Made by a program: the position numbers and the translations under genes. Of a DNA stretch of 64,000 nucleotides, positions 32,370 through 40,933 are shown one piece after another (the stretch's first letter is position 1; each line of letters starts with the position of its first letter). The notes under the pieces are model-generated. The model did no database searches. It had not been told where the DNA came from and was given only the letters and a program-made list of their open reading frames with translations. Source of the stretch: Sinorhizobium fredii (GTDB taxonomy: Bacteria; Pseudomonadota; Alphaproteobacteria; Rhizobiales; Rhizobiaceae); assembly GCF_002944405.1 (NCBI RefSeq), contig NZ_CP024310.1, positions 1,302,001 through 1,366,000 of the forward strand. The letters run 5' to 3'.

Positions 32370-32841
32370 ATCCTCACCCTCATGCAGGTTGCAGTCGACG
32401 ACAGGTTTGAAACTAACCCAGATGCTTGCCGCAGCGCAACAGAAACGGTCTGTTGTTGCTGCCATGCACAATGAAATATTGCTGCGCAACATGGGCCGTA
32501 GTAGAGTTGCTTCGTAACCGTGGGTCATGCAGCGTGCCGCTTCCGTGGGAACCAACTCTCCAAGGAACCGTCTTGGAAGGGTCGTCCGCAAACGCTCACC
32601 GCCGGTTGCTGACCGAATTGTTGTTTACAATTGAGAGTTGCTTAAGCTAATCATCGCGTGCGAATGGACCCCGCCAATGGTCGGGGCGCGTTGGACAGGA
32701 CACCGGCAAGATGTCGTGATGCGGCAAATTGCTCCCGGTGCATTCGAGGTCGTGTGAAATTGTCGGTGCACAAAAGGCTGCCCGGAGGAGCATGCCTTCT
32801 TCTCCGGCGCGAGAAACAATCACTTCAAGTGGGTTCTAACG
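32370..32841. other. Divergent intergenic region with a short dyad
   Basis: The region separates the flippase gene (minus) from the membrane protein gene (plus). A perfect dyad, AATTGT-N5-ACAATT, lies at 32616-32632 in an AT-rich patch and could be an operator. Two GGAAC sequences near 32548 and 32560 lack a proper -10 and are not promoters of the EcfG type. No gene was supported. Confidence 0.4.
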
Positions 32842-34320
32842 ATGACGGCGAGCGCAATACCTTTCTGGAACTTTCGTCCAAGCAAAATCTCAACTGTCGG
32901 AAATCCCGCCTATACCTATGACGGTCTTACTGCATTTACGCCGTTTTGGGCGATGGCAGCGCTCTTCAGCATCGCGGGCGATGTCTATTCACTGATCGGT
33001 TACAAAGGGCTGGCCTACACGGTTTTGAGCTGGTCCATCGTCCTGCTCAGCATCTTGCTTCTGCTCTATCCGCGCCGCACCGGCATCCTGCTGGGGCTGG
33101 TCGCGGTCTCGCTGCTGTTATACGGCCTCCGCTTGCCGGTTGCCTCAAACAACAAGACGATCACGGCCGTGATGAACTTGGGAATCCTGCTCAGCGCAGC
33201 GGCTCTCTACGTCAAAGCCGGCAGCATCGCCGCCATCGACCGCATGACGCTCTATGGTCAGATCCGTGTCGTCGCCCGCGCCCTGCTCGCGATCATGTAC
33301 TTCTACGGAATCTTTCATAAGATCAACACGGACTTCCTCGATCCTTCCGTCAGTTGTGCCGTGGGGCTCTACGTTCCGCTTGCTCGCCCGTTCGGTCTCG
33401 AAGACAATCTGTTTGGCAGGTACCTGGCGATCTATGCGACCTTTGTTATCGAGGCGATTGCCATCGTCGCACTCTACTGGAAGCGCTATTTCGCGATCGG
33501 CTTCATCCTGGCGCTTGTCTTCCACTACGTGATCCCGATCTCCGCCTATTCGTGGTACATGGATTTTTCGAGCCTTGTATTCGCGCTTTACGTGCTGAGC
33601 ATTCCAGTTCCCGCCAGCCGATCGCTCTACGGCATCTCGCTTGCCGCCGCCAATGGCCTTCGCGCGCAGTTCGGACGGATTGGCACGCTCTTCCCGGCGG
33701 CGGTGCTCATGTTTTTTGCGATTGCAGTCGTCCTGCTTCTCGCCCGGACCTATCCGGAGCGCAGCTTCGACATGGTGGTCCACTCCGTATGGATCCTCGT
33801 GTGGTCCGTGGTCGGCGGCGTCGCGATGATCGTCCTGGCCTATGTGGCGCTGCAGAATCTGCCTTGCGACAACGTTTCCGCCCCGCGCCCGCCGGCATGG
33901 GTCTACGTCATCCCGGGCTTGTTTTTCCTTTCGTGCCTTTCGCCCTATGTGGGGCTAAAGACCGAAAGCTCGATCAACATGTTCAGCAATCTGCATACCG
34001 AAGCCGGTCAAACCAACCACCTGCTGTTCCCGACGCCGCCGTATCTTTTCAACTACCAGAACGAGGTGATGAAGATCGTCGATTCTTCCGAGCCGCACTT
34101 GGTCAGGCAAGCGCAGGCCGGAAAGTATCACGTCCTGCACGAGATTAAGAAGCAGCTCCGCTGGAATCCCGAGGCGTGGGTGACCTACGTCAAGGATGGA
34201 GAAACCGTTAGTCGCGCGACGGCAGCGACGTTGGCAGATGAAATGCCCAACATCCTCGAACGCAAGCTGCTGATCTTCAAGCTGGTGGACTTCTCCCGGC
34301 CTAAGGTCTGCACCCACTAG
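32842..34320 (+). CDS. HTTM-like multi-pass membrane protein
   Basis: The 492-residue protein has about ten transmembrane helices in residues 30-380 and a soluble C-terminus (about 385-492). One loop (YFYGIFHKINTDFLDPSVSC, about 152-171) resembles the conserved loop of HTTM/vitamin-K-carboxylase-like proteins, in which a Lys/Asn pair sits before an aromatic. The overall match to HTTM is partial, so the name is tentative. The convergent neighbour encodes a DCC-type (DUF393) thiol oxidoreductase; HTTM and DCC proteins are frequently adjacent or fused in other bacteria, which supports the call. A hairpin separates the two convergent genes. Confidence 0.65.
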   Translation: MTASAIPFWNFRPSKISTVGNPAYTYDGLTAFTPFWAMAALFSIAGDVYSLIGYKGLAYTVLSWSIVLLSILLLLYPRRTGILLGLVAVSLLLYGLRLPVASNNKTITAVMNLGILLSAAALYVKAGSIAAIDRMTLYGQIRVVARALLAIMYFYGIFHKINTDFLDPSVSCAVGLYVPLARPFGLEDNLFGRYLAIYATFVIEAIAIVALYWKRYFAIGFILALVFHYVIPISAYSWYMDFSSLVFALYVLSIPVPASRSLYGISLAAANGLRAQFGRIGTLFPAAVLMFFAIAVVLLLARTYPERSFDMVVHSVWILVWSVVGGVAMIVLAYVALQNLPCDNVSAPRPPAWVYVIPGLFFLSCLSPYVGLKTESSINMFSNLHTEAGQTNHLLFPTPPYLFNYQNEVMKIVDSSEPHLVRQAQAGKYHVLHEIKKQLRWNPEAWVTYVKDGETVSRATAATLADEMPNILERKLLIFKLVDFSRPKVCTH

Positions 34321-34346
34321 GCTCGGGACCTGCAGTTTTCTGCCAG

Positions 34347-34371
34347 GCGGACGCGCGGCTCAGGCGTCCGC
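34347..34371. terminator. Hairpin between convergent genes
   Basis: Perfect 8-base arms GCGGACGC (34347-34354) and GCGTCCGC (34364-34371) with a nine-base loop lie after the membrane protein gene. No clear T-run follows. Confidence 0.45.
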
Positions 34372-34451
34372 GCGGCCACCGGGACGGAGCAGGGCGACAA
34401 TGCGAGCCAGACCATTAGCCTGCCGGGTTTAGCGCCTGAGGAAGTTCCCCC

Positions 34452-34874
34452 TCACCAGCCGCTATTTCCATCCGGTGGAGGGTCAAGGTCGGCCGGAATG
34501 AGCGGGCGCCCGCGCAGTCGCAGCGTAGCACGGCGCCCCGCCTTGAGGAGCGGGTAGATCAACCTCGCGGCCGTTCTATTGGAAAGAAGCGCCCGGTTAA
34601 GGCGGCCGAAGAGGGACGAAGACGAACTAAGGATTGCCAGGAGATTGACCGCTTCGTCGCCGTGGTAAATGCGATCCTGGAAGACGAACAGCATTCCTTC
34701 ATTGAGGTCGAAACCCTGCTTCTGGAAGCGAGCCACCCGCGGATCAGCGGAGCGGGCGTCGAGCAGTTCGACGGCACCAATGGTTTCGCGCAATCGCATG
34801 AAGCGAACATAGCTTTGGCAGAAGATGCAATCGCCATCATAGACGATCAGTGCTGGTGTCGGGGGCTCTTTCAT
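34452..34874 (-). CDS. DCC-family thiol-disulfide oxidoreductase (DUF393)
   Basis: The 140-residue protein carries the DCC signature YDGDCIFCQ (12-20) with a CxxC pair at Cys16 and Cys19, followed by VRFMRLRETIGAVELLDARS and a helical half. Members are thioredoxin-like and often partner HTTM membrane proteins. The start at 34874 overlaps the stop of the upstream 58-residue gene (ATGA at 34871-34874), so the two are translationally coupled. The C-terminus is basic and then acidic/proline-rich. It faces the HTTM-like gene across a hairpin, so the three genes are treated as one functional neighbourhood. Confidence 0.85.
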   Translation of the reverse strand: MKEPPTPALIVYDGDCIFCQSYVRFMRLRETIGAVELLDARSADPRVARFQKQGFDLNEGMLFVFQDRIYHGDEAVNLLAILSSSSSLFGRLNRALLSNRTAARLIYPLLKAGRRATLRLRGRPLIPADLDPPPDGNSGW

Positions 34875-35047
34875 TGGACTGGCGGATCGACGCCCAGGTC
34901 GGTGGGCGGCTCGGCCATGTCGCCGAGGCGGCATTCACCATAAAACGTGCAGCCCGAAACGACGGGCAAATTGATGAGCGCATCGAATACACCGACAAAC
35001 GCCAGAGCGACAATCCCGAGGGCAACGAGCTTCTTATAAAGAGGCAT
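34871..35047 (-). CDS. Small membrane protein coupled to the DCC protein (58 residues)
   Basis: The product is MPLYKKLVALGIVALAFVG followed by FDALINLPVV and a C-terminal part with two cysteines (GCTFYGECRLGDM). One N-terminal helix (about 7-28) anchors it, with the Cys pair exposed on the other side. It shares four bases with the DCC gene. No family was recognised. Its Cys-x5-Cys arrangement beside a CxxC oxidoreductase suggests it may be a substrate or adaptor; this is inference. A longer upstream frame lacks a clear ribosome site. Confidence 0.6.
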   Translation of the reverse strand: MPLYKKLVALGIVALAFVGVFDALINLPVVSGCTFYGECRLGDMAEPPTDLGVDPPVQ

Positions 35048-35382
35048 GTCTCGAAAACCCACCGGCTCCACTCCTCTCAGGCTCGCGTCGTATGATATGA
35101 GCGCTCGCAGTGCGACTAAGCTGCGCCTCGCCCGCCGCCGATCTTGTGCAATGCACAATGCTTCGAAATCAGCTTGAGATCAAGAGGTTTCCTATCATTG
35201 GTTGTATTCAACTCATCCTCGCGGCACCTCTCGCCCGTCATGGGCAAATGTGGCTTGATCTTTGAATATTGAAATATATCGCGGCTCGCATGGGCGTCTC
35301 GATGATCCGCGCCTGTTTCCATCGAAACGGCCCCGTCATAAGCTCCGGACTGTCTTCTCGATCCTCGCGGAGTTCCATTCCC
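35048..35382. other. Intergenic region, AT-rich in part
   Basis: This 335-base divergent gap contains an AT-rich stretch around 35258-35280 that may hold a promoter, and short frames without ribosome sites. No EcfG, ICE or LuxR-type motif was recognised. Confidence 0.35.
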
Positions 35383-37002
35383 ATGCGTGACCTGCAATTT
35401 CCCGGCCGTTCAGTCGTCATGGGCAGGCATGGCGCCGCGGCCACGTCGCATGCTCTTTCGACGCTCGCCGCCATCGAAATCCTGCGCCGCGGCGGTAATG
35501 CGGCCGACGCCGCGATCGCCGCCTGTGCCGTCCAATGCGTGGTCGAGCCGGGCTCGACAGGCATCGGCGGCGACAATTTCGTGCTCTTCGCTCCCGCGTC
35601 TACCGATCCGCCGGGCACCGACACCAAGACGCGCGGCAAGGTCTACGGTCTGAACGGCTCGGGGTGCGCGCCGGGGGGCCTCACCGCCGAGCATCTCTTG
35701 AGGCAGGGAGTGAAGAAGATCGCTCTAACGTCGGTGCATGCGGTGACCGTCCCGGGCGCCATTGATTCCTGGGCCAAGCTGAACCAGCGCCTCGGCTCCA
35801 TGCCGCTCGGCGCGTTGCTGCAGCCCGCCATCCGCCATGCCGAGGAAGGTTTTGCGGTGACCGAGCGCGTCGCCACCGATTGGGCCCGTAACGAAGACAA
35901 GCTGAAGGCGGATGCCAATAGTGCGCGCATGTGGTTGAAGGGTGGCCGCGCTCCTACGGCCGGTGAGGTGTTCAGGCAGCCAGAGCATGCGAAAGTCCTC
36001 CGGGAGATCGCCGCCAAGGGCCGCGACGGCTTTTACACCGGCTGGGTCGCCGAGGACATGGTGGCCTATCTCCGCAGCCTCGGCGGCACGCATTCGCTGG
36101 AGGATTTCGCCTCGCAGGAGGCTTTTTGGGTCGAGCCTATTTCGACCAGCTATCGCGGCATCGAGATCCTGGAAATCCCGCCGAACGGCGTCGGCATCAC
36201 GACTTTGCTAATGCTCAACATCCTGAGCGGCTTCGACCTGGGCAAATACGATCCGGTCGGCGTCGAGCGCTTCCATATCGAGGCCGAGGCCACAAGACTG
36301 GCCTTTGAGGCGCGCGACATGTATGTCGCCGACCCGGCCTTTGCCGATGTCCCCGTGCAGAAGCTGCTTTCGGCCAACTTCGCCGACGGCCTGCGCGGCC
36401 GCATCGACCTGAGGAGAGCCATGCCGGCTGGGGGCCCGCTCGGCACCACGACATATCGGGATACCGTCTATATCAGCGTGGTCGACGGAAAGGGCAACGC
36501 CTGCTCCTTTATCAACTCGCTGTTCTGGCCCTATGGCACCGGCCTTTCCAGCCCGAAAACCGGCGTGCTGCTGCACAACCGCGGCACGGGCTTCCTTGTC
36601 GATCCCGCGCACCCCAATTGCGTGGCACCGCGGAAGCGCCCGCTGCACACGATTATCCCGGCGATGGCCATGAAGGACGGCAAACCGTGGCTCTGCTTCG
36701 GCGTCATGGGCGGCGGCTTCCAACCGGTCGGCCAAACCCACGTGCTCACCAATATCATCGACTTCGGCATGAATGTGCAGGAAGCCATCGACTGCGCCCG
36801 CGGCTTCCCCCAGATGGGGCGCTTCGAGGCCGAGCGCGGCATCCGCGAGGATGTGCTGAAAGGCCTCGTGGCATTGGGCCATGATATCAAAATGGCCGAG
36901 ATGCCGCTTGGCGGCGGCCAGGCGATCATGATCGATGCGGCCAGCGGCGTGCTGCAGGCCGGCTCGGATCCGCGCAAGGACGGCTGCGCGCTGGCTTACT
37001 GA
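35383..37002 (+). CDS. Gamma-glutamyltransferase family protein
   Basis: The 539-residue protein has the GGT Ntn-hydrolase layout. The N-terminal region includes ALSTLAAIEILRRGGNAADA and the oxyanion/binding motif VVEPGSTGIGGDNF. The autoprocessing site has RDTVYISVVDGKGNACSF, in which Thr361 occupies the place of the catalytic Thr of E. coli GGT (T-x-x-x-S-V-V-D). PLHTIIPAMAMKDGKPWLCF and a terminal GHDIKMAEMPLGGGQAI also fit. No signal peptide is visible from the ATG at 35383, so it may be cytoplasmic, as in some acylase-type relatives. Substrate is unproven. A longer upstream reading is rejected because of composition. Confidence 0.9.
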   Translation: MRDLQFPGRSVVMGRHGAAATSHALSTLAAIEILRRGGNAADAAIAACAVQCVVEPGSTGIGGDNFVLFAPASTDPPGTDTKTRGKVYGLNGSGCAPGGLTAEHLLRQGVKKIALTSVHAVTVPGAIDSWAKLNQRLGSMPLGALLQPAIRHAEEGFAVTERVATDWARNEDKLKADANSARMWLKGGRAPTAGEVFRQPEHAKVLREIAAKGRDGFYTGWVAEDMVAYLRSLGGTHSLEDFASQEAFWVEPISTSYRGIEILEIPPNGVGITTLLMLNILSGFDLGKYDPVGVERFHIEAEATRLAFEARDMYVADPAFADVPVQKLLSANFADGLRGRIDLRRAMPAGGPLGTTTYRDTVYISVVDGKGNACSFINSLFWPYGTGLSSPKTGVLLHNRGTGFLVDPAHPNCVAPRKRPLHTIIPAMAMKDGKPWLCFGVMGGGFQPVGQTHVLTNIIDFGMNVQEAIDCARGFPQMGRFEAERGIREDVLKGLVALGHDIKMAEMPLGGGQAIMIDAASGVLQAGSDPRKDGCALAY

Positions 37003-37067
37003 GCCTGCTCGAAGCGAGAACATTCGCCAACGTTCGGAACCTTGCGCGGGCGCGGGACGTTAGAGCC

Positions 37068-37179
37068 CGTCGCTTTACCAAGCGACGTTGACGCAATGGG
37101 GGTCGACTCTTTCCCTCCCACTGCCCCCGAGTCGACCTTGTTGGCAGCGCCCCTCCTCCCTCCTCCGAGGGGCGCTGCC
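37068..37179. terminator. Three successive hairpins between convergent genes
   Basis: Three perfect inverted repeats occur in a row: CGTCGCTT/AAGCGACG (37068-37087), GGTCGACTC/GAGTCGACC (37101-37137) and a 13-base stem (37143-37155 with 37167-37179). They lie between the GGT-family gene and the convergent MFS gene. The last is the strongest terminator candidate. Confidence 0.55.
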
Positions 37180-37221
37180 TCACCATGGCAATGTTCGGCA
37201 GTGATGCTGTAGATGCCTCGA

Positions 37222-38430
37222 TCAGAGCCGCCTTCTCTCTGCCATCAGAAGCACTGCCAGAACGCAGCACAGGAGGCCGAGGGACGTTGGCAGCCCGTGA
37301 TGTCCGATCAGTTGCATCGTCAATCCCGTCGCGGGCGAGCCGACGATGCCGCCGATACCCCATACGAAGGCGAAGGCCGCGTTACCGGCGATCAGCGCCT
37401 GACCGGTGAACCGCTCGCCGAGCCGGATGAGCGATACGGTATAAATCCCGAAGGAGACTCCGCCCCAGACGAAAACGAGCGGCCAGACGAGCCATGCGTC
37501 GAAGATCGACGGCAGCAGCAGGCAGCCGGCCAGCGCAGCCAGGGCACAGAGCAACAGGGTCCGCCTCGAGCCGAGCCGTTCGGTCATGCGCCCGAACAAA
37601 ATCTGCAGCACGGCATTGCCAGCGATGAAACAGGCGATGAGCGAAGCGATACGGGCCTCGGCGCTACCGAGCGCGGCGCCATAGACCGCCAACAAAGAGA
37701 GCAGGGTCTGCTCGAATGCGGCGGCCGTGAAGACCGCGAACAATAGGAGCGGCGCCCGTGCGAAGAAGCCGCCGACCGATATTGCCTCGCCTTCGTGCGG
37801 CATCTTCGGCAGACGTGGCACGACCCCAAGCACGATCAGGCCGCAGAGTAGAAGGGCCACGATGCCGATCAGGAAAGGCGGCCAACCCTCGGTACCGGTG
37901 AGGCCGAGCGAGAGCGGGCCGATGGCGAAGCCCCCCGAAACAATCGATGAATAGAGGCCCAGGATGCGGCCCCGGCGTGGCGCCGGCGTGATCGACATCA
38001 GCCAGGTCTCGCTGATGACGTAGAGCGGATTGGCGAAGAAGCCGAGCAGGAAGCGCAGCGGCATCCAGGCCCAAACGCCCTGCATCCAGGCGATCGCGGC
38101 CAGCGTGAGCGCCGCCAGCAGCGAACACAGGATCGCAAGCCGCGCCCCGCCCACGCGCCGCGCCAGCGCCGGAACGAGGGGTGCGGATACAATGAAACCC
38201 AGCGGCGTCATCGCCGCCGACAAGCCGATCAGGTCCGGCGCCATCCCCTGCCGCTCGAGGATGAAGCTGAGCAGCGGATAGGTCAGCCCCTGCGCCACGG
38301 CAAACACCGAGACGGTCGCGATGATGCCCGCCATCGCCGCCCAGGGGAGCCGATCCTCTCGCGGCGATGCCGTGCTTTGCAGGTGCCGGCAAACAACTGC
38401 GGCACGCGGAAACTGGCGATCCTCTGTCAT
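37222..38430 (-). CDS. MFS transporter
   Basis: The 402-residue protein has 12 transmembrane helices and the MFS loop motif between helices 2 and 3 (VPALARRVGGARLAIL, about 84-99). A second related motif in the C-half is FGRMTERLGSRRTLLL (about 276-291). It matches the small-molecule efflux or YcaD-like group. Substrate is unknown. The DUF1127 gene is 13 bases upstream on the same strand, so they may be co-transcribed. The start at 38430 has no strong ribosome site and could be further inside. Confidence 0.85.
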   Translation of the reverse strand: MTEDRQFPRAAVVCRHLQSTASPREDRLPWAAMAGIIATVSVFAVAQGLTYPLLSFILERQGMAPDLIGLSAAMTPLGFIVSAPLVPALARRVGGARLAILCSLLAALTLAAIAWMQGVWAWMPLRFLLGFFANPLYVISETWLMSITPAPRRGRILGLYSSIVSGGFAIGPLSLGLTGTEGWPPFLIGIVALLLCGLIVLGVVPRLPKMPHEGEAISVGGFFARAPLLLFAVFTAAAFEQTLLSLLAVYGAALGSAEARIASLIACFIAGNAVLQILFGRMTERLGSRRTLLLCALAALAGCLLLPSIFDAWLVWPLVFVWGGVSFGIYTVSLIRLGERFTGQALIAGNAAFAFVWGIGGIVGSPATGLTMQLIGHHGLPTSLGLLCCVLAVLLMAERRRL

Positions 38431-38443
38431 TGCAGCAGTCGCC

Positions 38444-38671
38444 TCATAGAGGCGGCATCGGCCCTTGCCAGAAGGGCTTGGCGATCTCTGCCTCGAACTG
38501 CCGTTGGGTCAGGCCGATATCGGCGATCAAATGCGGATCGTCCTTCAACTTCTGCTCGAGTTCCCGGCGAAAGCCTATCCGCGCGCCCCAGGTCGCGATG
38601 ATGCTCCGCAGAGTCGCGAGGCTGTAATGCCGATGGGGCGGGGCCGAAGCAGGGGTCGGAGTCTCGTTCAT
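38444..38671 (-). CDS. DUF1127 domain protein
   Basis: The 75-residue protein starts at the ATG at 38671, preceded by AGGAGG. Residues 25-65 (RSIIATWGARIGFRRELEQK, then DPHLIADIGLTQRQFEAEIA) form the DUF1127 motif found in many small rhizobial proteins; some family members bind RNA and affect phosphate or carbon metabolism. The N-terminal 15 residues are polar. It is divergent from the winged-helix regulator, with which it shares a 135-base gap. Confidence 0.85.
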   Translation of the reverse strand: MNETPTPASAPPHRHYSLATLRSIIATWGARIGFRRELEQKLKDDPHLIADIGLTQRQFEAEIAKPFWQGPMPPL

Positions 38672-38806
38672 ACCAATCCTCCTTATGGTTTGCGGGTCGG
38701 GGATCCGACCTGAAAGAGGATGAATTCTGCGGGAGACGAGGAGCGCCGTAATTAAGCGCTCCCAAAAAGTTCTCAAAAACTTCCAAACGGACTATAGACT
38801 TGCCCT

Positions 38807-40315
38807 ATGCAGGGATCGCGCTTTGCCTTTGGTCCGTTCGTGCTTGATCCGGCTGCGGGAACGCTGCTTCGGAACGATGACCCCGTTGCGGTCGGCTACC
38901 GCGGGCTGAAGCTGCTTGCGGCTCTCGTCGGACGGTCCGGCGAAATCCTGAGCAAAGCCGAGTTGATGGACGCGGCGTGGCCCGACACGGCCGTCGAGGA
39001 AGGCAACCTCACCGTCCAGATTGCGCAGCTCCGGAAGCTGCTCGGTCCAGCCCCCGACGGCGGTGAATGGATCTCCACGGTTCCGCGCGTCGGCTACCGC
39101 TTCACGGGGGCGACCGAACAGCTCGGTGGCGCCATGCGAAAGCCTTTGCCACTGCCCGACAGGCCGTCGATTGCCGTGCTCCCCTTCGTGAATTTCAGCA
39201 ACGATCCCGAGCAGGAAGCCTTCGCGGACGGGTTGACCGAAGATCTGATCACCGATTTATCCAGGATCTCCGGCCTGTTCGTCATCGCCCGCAACTCGGT
39301 CTTTGCCTACAAAGGACAGGCGACAGACGTGCGCGAGATCGCCGAGGACCTCGGCGTCCGATACCTGCTCGAGGGCAGCGCAAGACGCGCCAAGGGGCGC
39401 GTGCGCATCAACGCCCAGCTGGTCGATGCGCTGAGTGGCGCTCATCTCTGGGCGGAACGCTTCGATCGCAGCCTCGAGGATATCTTTGCCGTTCAGGACG
39501 AGGTCACCGGCAAGATCGTCGAGGCGCTGCTCGGCCGGCTGCGGGCACCGCCGCAGCGCAATCGGCCCAAGAATCTCGAGGCATACGATCTCTGCGTGCG
39601 GGCGCGCAAGCTGATCGACGATTCGCCGCAGACGGCGCGGGAGGCGCATCTGATGCTGACCCGCGCGGTCTCGCTCGATCCGCGATATGCCGAGGCCTAT
39701 CGCTGGCTTGCCATGAATCATTGGATGGGGTGGGTGCATTGGGGCGAACCGATCGAACCAAGCCGCAGCGTTTCCTTGGAACTGGCGCGCAAGGCCGTAG
39801 CGATCGATCCCAACGATGCCGGCTGCCGCTGGGTGTTGGCCAACTTGCTTGCCTATGAGCGCAGCTTCAGGGAGGCGGATGCGGAATTCGCCAAGGCGAT
39901 CGAGCTCGATCCGAACGACGCCGACATCTGGGCGACCTTATCCGACATTGCGGTCCTGGCCGGCCGGGTCGCGGAGGGCCTGGAGCACATCAGAAAGGCC
40001 TTCCGGCTGAACCCGTTTCCGGCAAGCTGGTACTATCTGACGCTCGGCCAGGCGCAATATGCGGGCGGCGAATACGAAGCGGCTGTCGTGACACTCAGCC
40101 GGGACGAGACCTATCGCACGGGCTCGCGCCGTTTCCTGGCGGCAAGCCTTGCCCAACTCGGCCGGCTGGACGAGGCGCGCGCCGAGGTCGAGCTTTTCCT
40201 CGTCGGCAACCCACATTTCACGATCCGCCATTGGGCCACGACCGAGCCGTTCCGCGACGACGCGACGCTCGAGCATTTCGTTGACGGTTTCCGCAAGGCC
40301 GGGCTTCCGGAGTGA
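38807..40315 (+). CDS. Winged-helix transcriptional regulator with TolB-like and TPR domains
   Basis: The 502-residue protein has an OmpR-type winged helix at the N-terminus (about 5-100: GPFVLDPAAGTLLRNDDPVA and VQIAQLRKLLGP, then ISTVPRVGYRF). A region of the type found in adenylate-cyclase-like regulators follows (about 118-230, SIAVLPFVNFSNDPEQEAFA). A TPR array occupies about 260-460, with repeat cores such as AVSLDPRYAEAYRWLA and AIELDPNDADIWATLS. Such proteins lack a receiver and are thought to respond through their C-terminal domains. Target genes are unknown; the divergent DUF1127/MFS pair is the nearest candidate. Confidence 0.85.
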   Translation: MQGSRFAFGPFVLDPAAGTLLRNDDPVAVGYRGLKLLAALVGRSGEILSKAELMDAAWPDTAVEEGNLTVQIAQLRKLLGPAPDGGEWISTVPRVGYRFTGATEQLGGAMRKPLPLPDRPSIAVLPFVNFSNDPEQEAFADGLTEDLITDLSRISGLFVIARNSVFAYKGQATDVREIAEDLGVRYLLEGSARRAKGRVRINAQLVDALSGAHLWAERFDRSLEDIFAVQDEVTGKIVEALLGRLRAPPQRNRPKNLEAYDLCVRARKLIDDSPQTAREAHLMLTRAVSLDPRYAEAYRWLAMNHWMGWVHWGEPIEPSRSVSLELARKAVAIDPNDAGCRWVLANLLAYERSFREADAEFAKAIELDPNDADIWATLSDIAVLAGRVAEGLEHIRKAFRLNPFPASWYYLTLGQAQYAGGEYEAAVVTLSRDETYRTGSRRFLAASLAQLGRLDEARAEVELFLVGNPHFTIRHWATTEPFRDDATLEHFVDGFRKAGLPE

Positions 40316-40339
40316 CGCGCTTCGCGCGGTTCGCTCGAC

Positions 40340-40732
40340 CTACTCCTCGAACCGACCCGAGCCCTCTCGATCGCGCTCGTATTGTCTCGTGAGCGGAAAC
40401 GGCGGCAGCCAGGCCTCACGGCGAACGATCCAGCTTTCATAGGTCGGCATCAGTTGGTCGGGGGCGTCCAGGGATCCCAGGTTCACTTCGATTTCGTCCG
40501 CGCTGCGGCCGAAAAGCGACGAGCCGCAGCGGGGGCAGAAAAACCGCCCGGCATAGGCGCGCGTTTCGCCATCGACCGTCACCGCGCTTTCGGGGAATAT
40601 CGCGGAAGCGTGAAAAAGCGCCCCGTGATGCTTGCGGCAGTCGAGACAGTGGCAAAGGCCGACCCGGTATGGGAGTCCCGACGCCACAAGACGAACGTTG
40701 CCGCACAGGCAACCTCCGGTGAACCGGTCCAT
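40340..40732 (-). CDS. GFA family protein (glutathione-dependent formaldehyde-activating type)
   Basis: The 130-residue protein starts at the ATG at 40732 after GGAGGAGG. Zinc ligands are clear: GGCLCGNVRLVA (Cys8, Cys10), CHCLDCRKHHGA (about 27-38) and FFCPRCGSSLFG (about 65-76). The fold is of the GFA/CENP-V family; biochemical activity varies and formaldehyde activation is not assured. The C-terminus has a typical ESWIVRREAWLPPF segment. It is divergent from ku, and a GGAAC element also reads in its direction from the shared gap but with a poor -10. Confidence 0.85.
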   Translation of the reverse strand: MDRFTGGCLCGNVRLVASGLPYRVGLCHCLDCRKHHGALFHASAIFPESAVTVDGETRAYAGRFFCPRCGSSLFGRSADEIEVNLGSLDAPDQLMPTYESWIVRREAWLPPFPLTRQYERDREGSGRFEE

Positions 40733-40843
40733 GCTGTGCCTCCTCCAGATCAAGCGGAGCGGATTGTTTACAACGAACGGCCCTGTCATTGCAATTTTCC
40801 GCCACCGGCGGGGAGTGATCGACTGACGCGCCCGCCTCCGAGG

Positions 40844-40869
40844 GGAACAAACCGCCACGCCTCCACGTT
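40844..40869 (+). promoter_or_regulatory. EcfG/RpoE2-type promoter for ku-ligD
   Basis: GGAAC (40844-40848), a 17-base spacer and CGTT (40866-40869) form an exact consensus match, 64 bases before the ku start. Confidence 0.75.
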
Positions 40870-40933
40870 CCCGACCGTCGAGCATGTTGCGCGCAACCAC
40901 CCCAGTGCTCCGTTCCCAGAGTGAGGCCGCATC

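Noticed and set aside
32548..32570. GGAAC sequences before the HTTM-like gene as EcfG promoters
   Set aside because: Neither has a suitable TT-containing -10 at 18-19 bases.
32370..32591. Upstream extension of the flippase gene to 32591
   Set aside because: The added residues are not flippase-like and would cover a probable promoter region; the TTG at 32369 has the better context, although this start is not certain.
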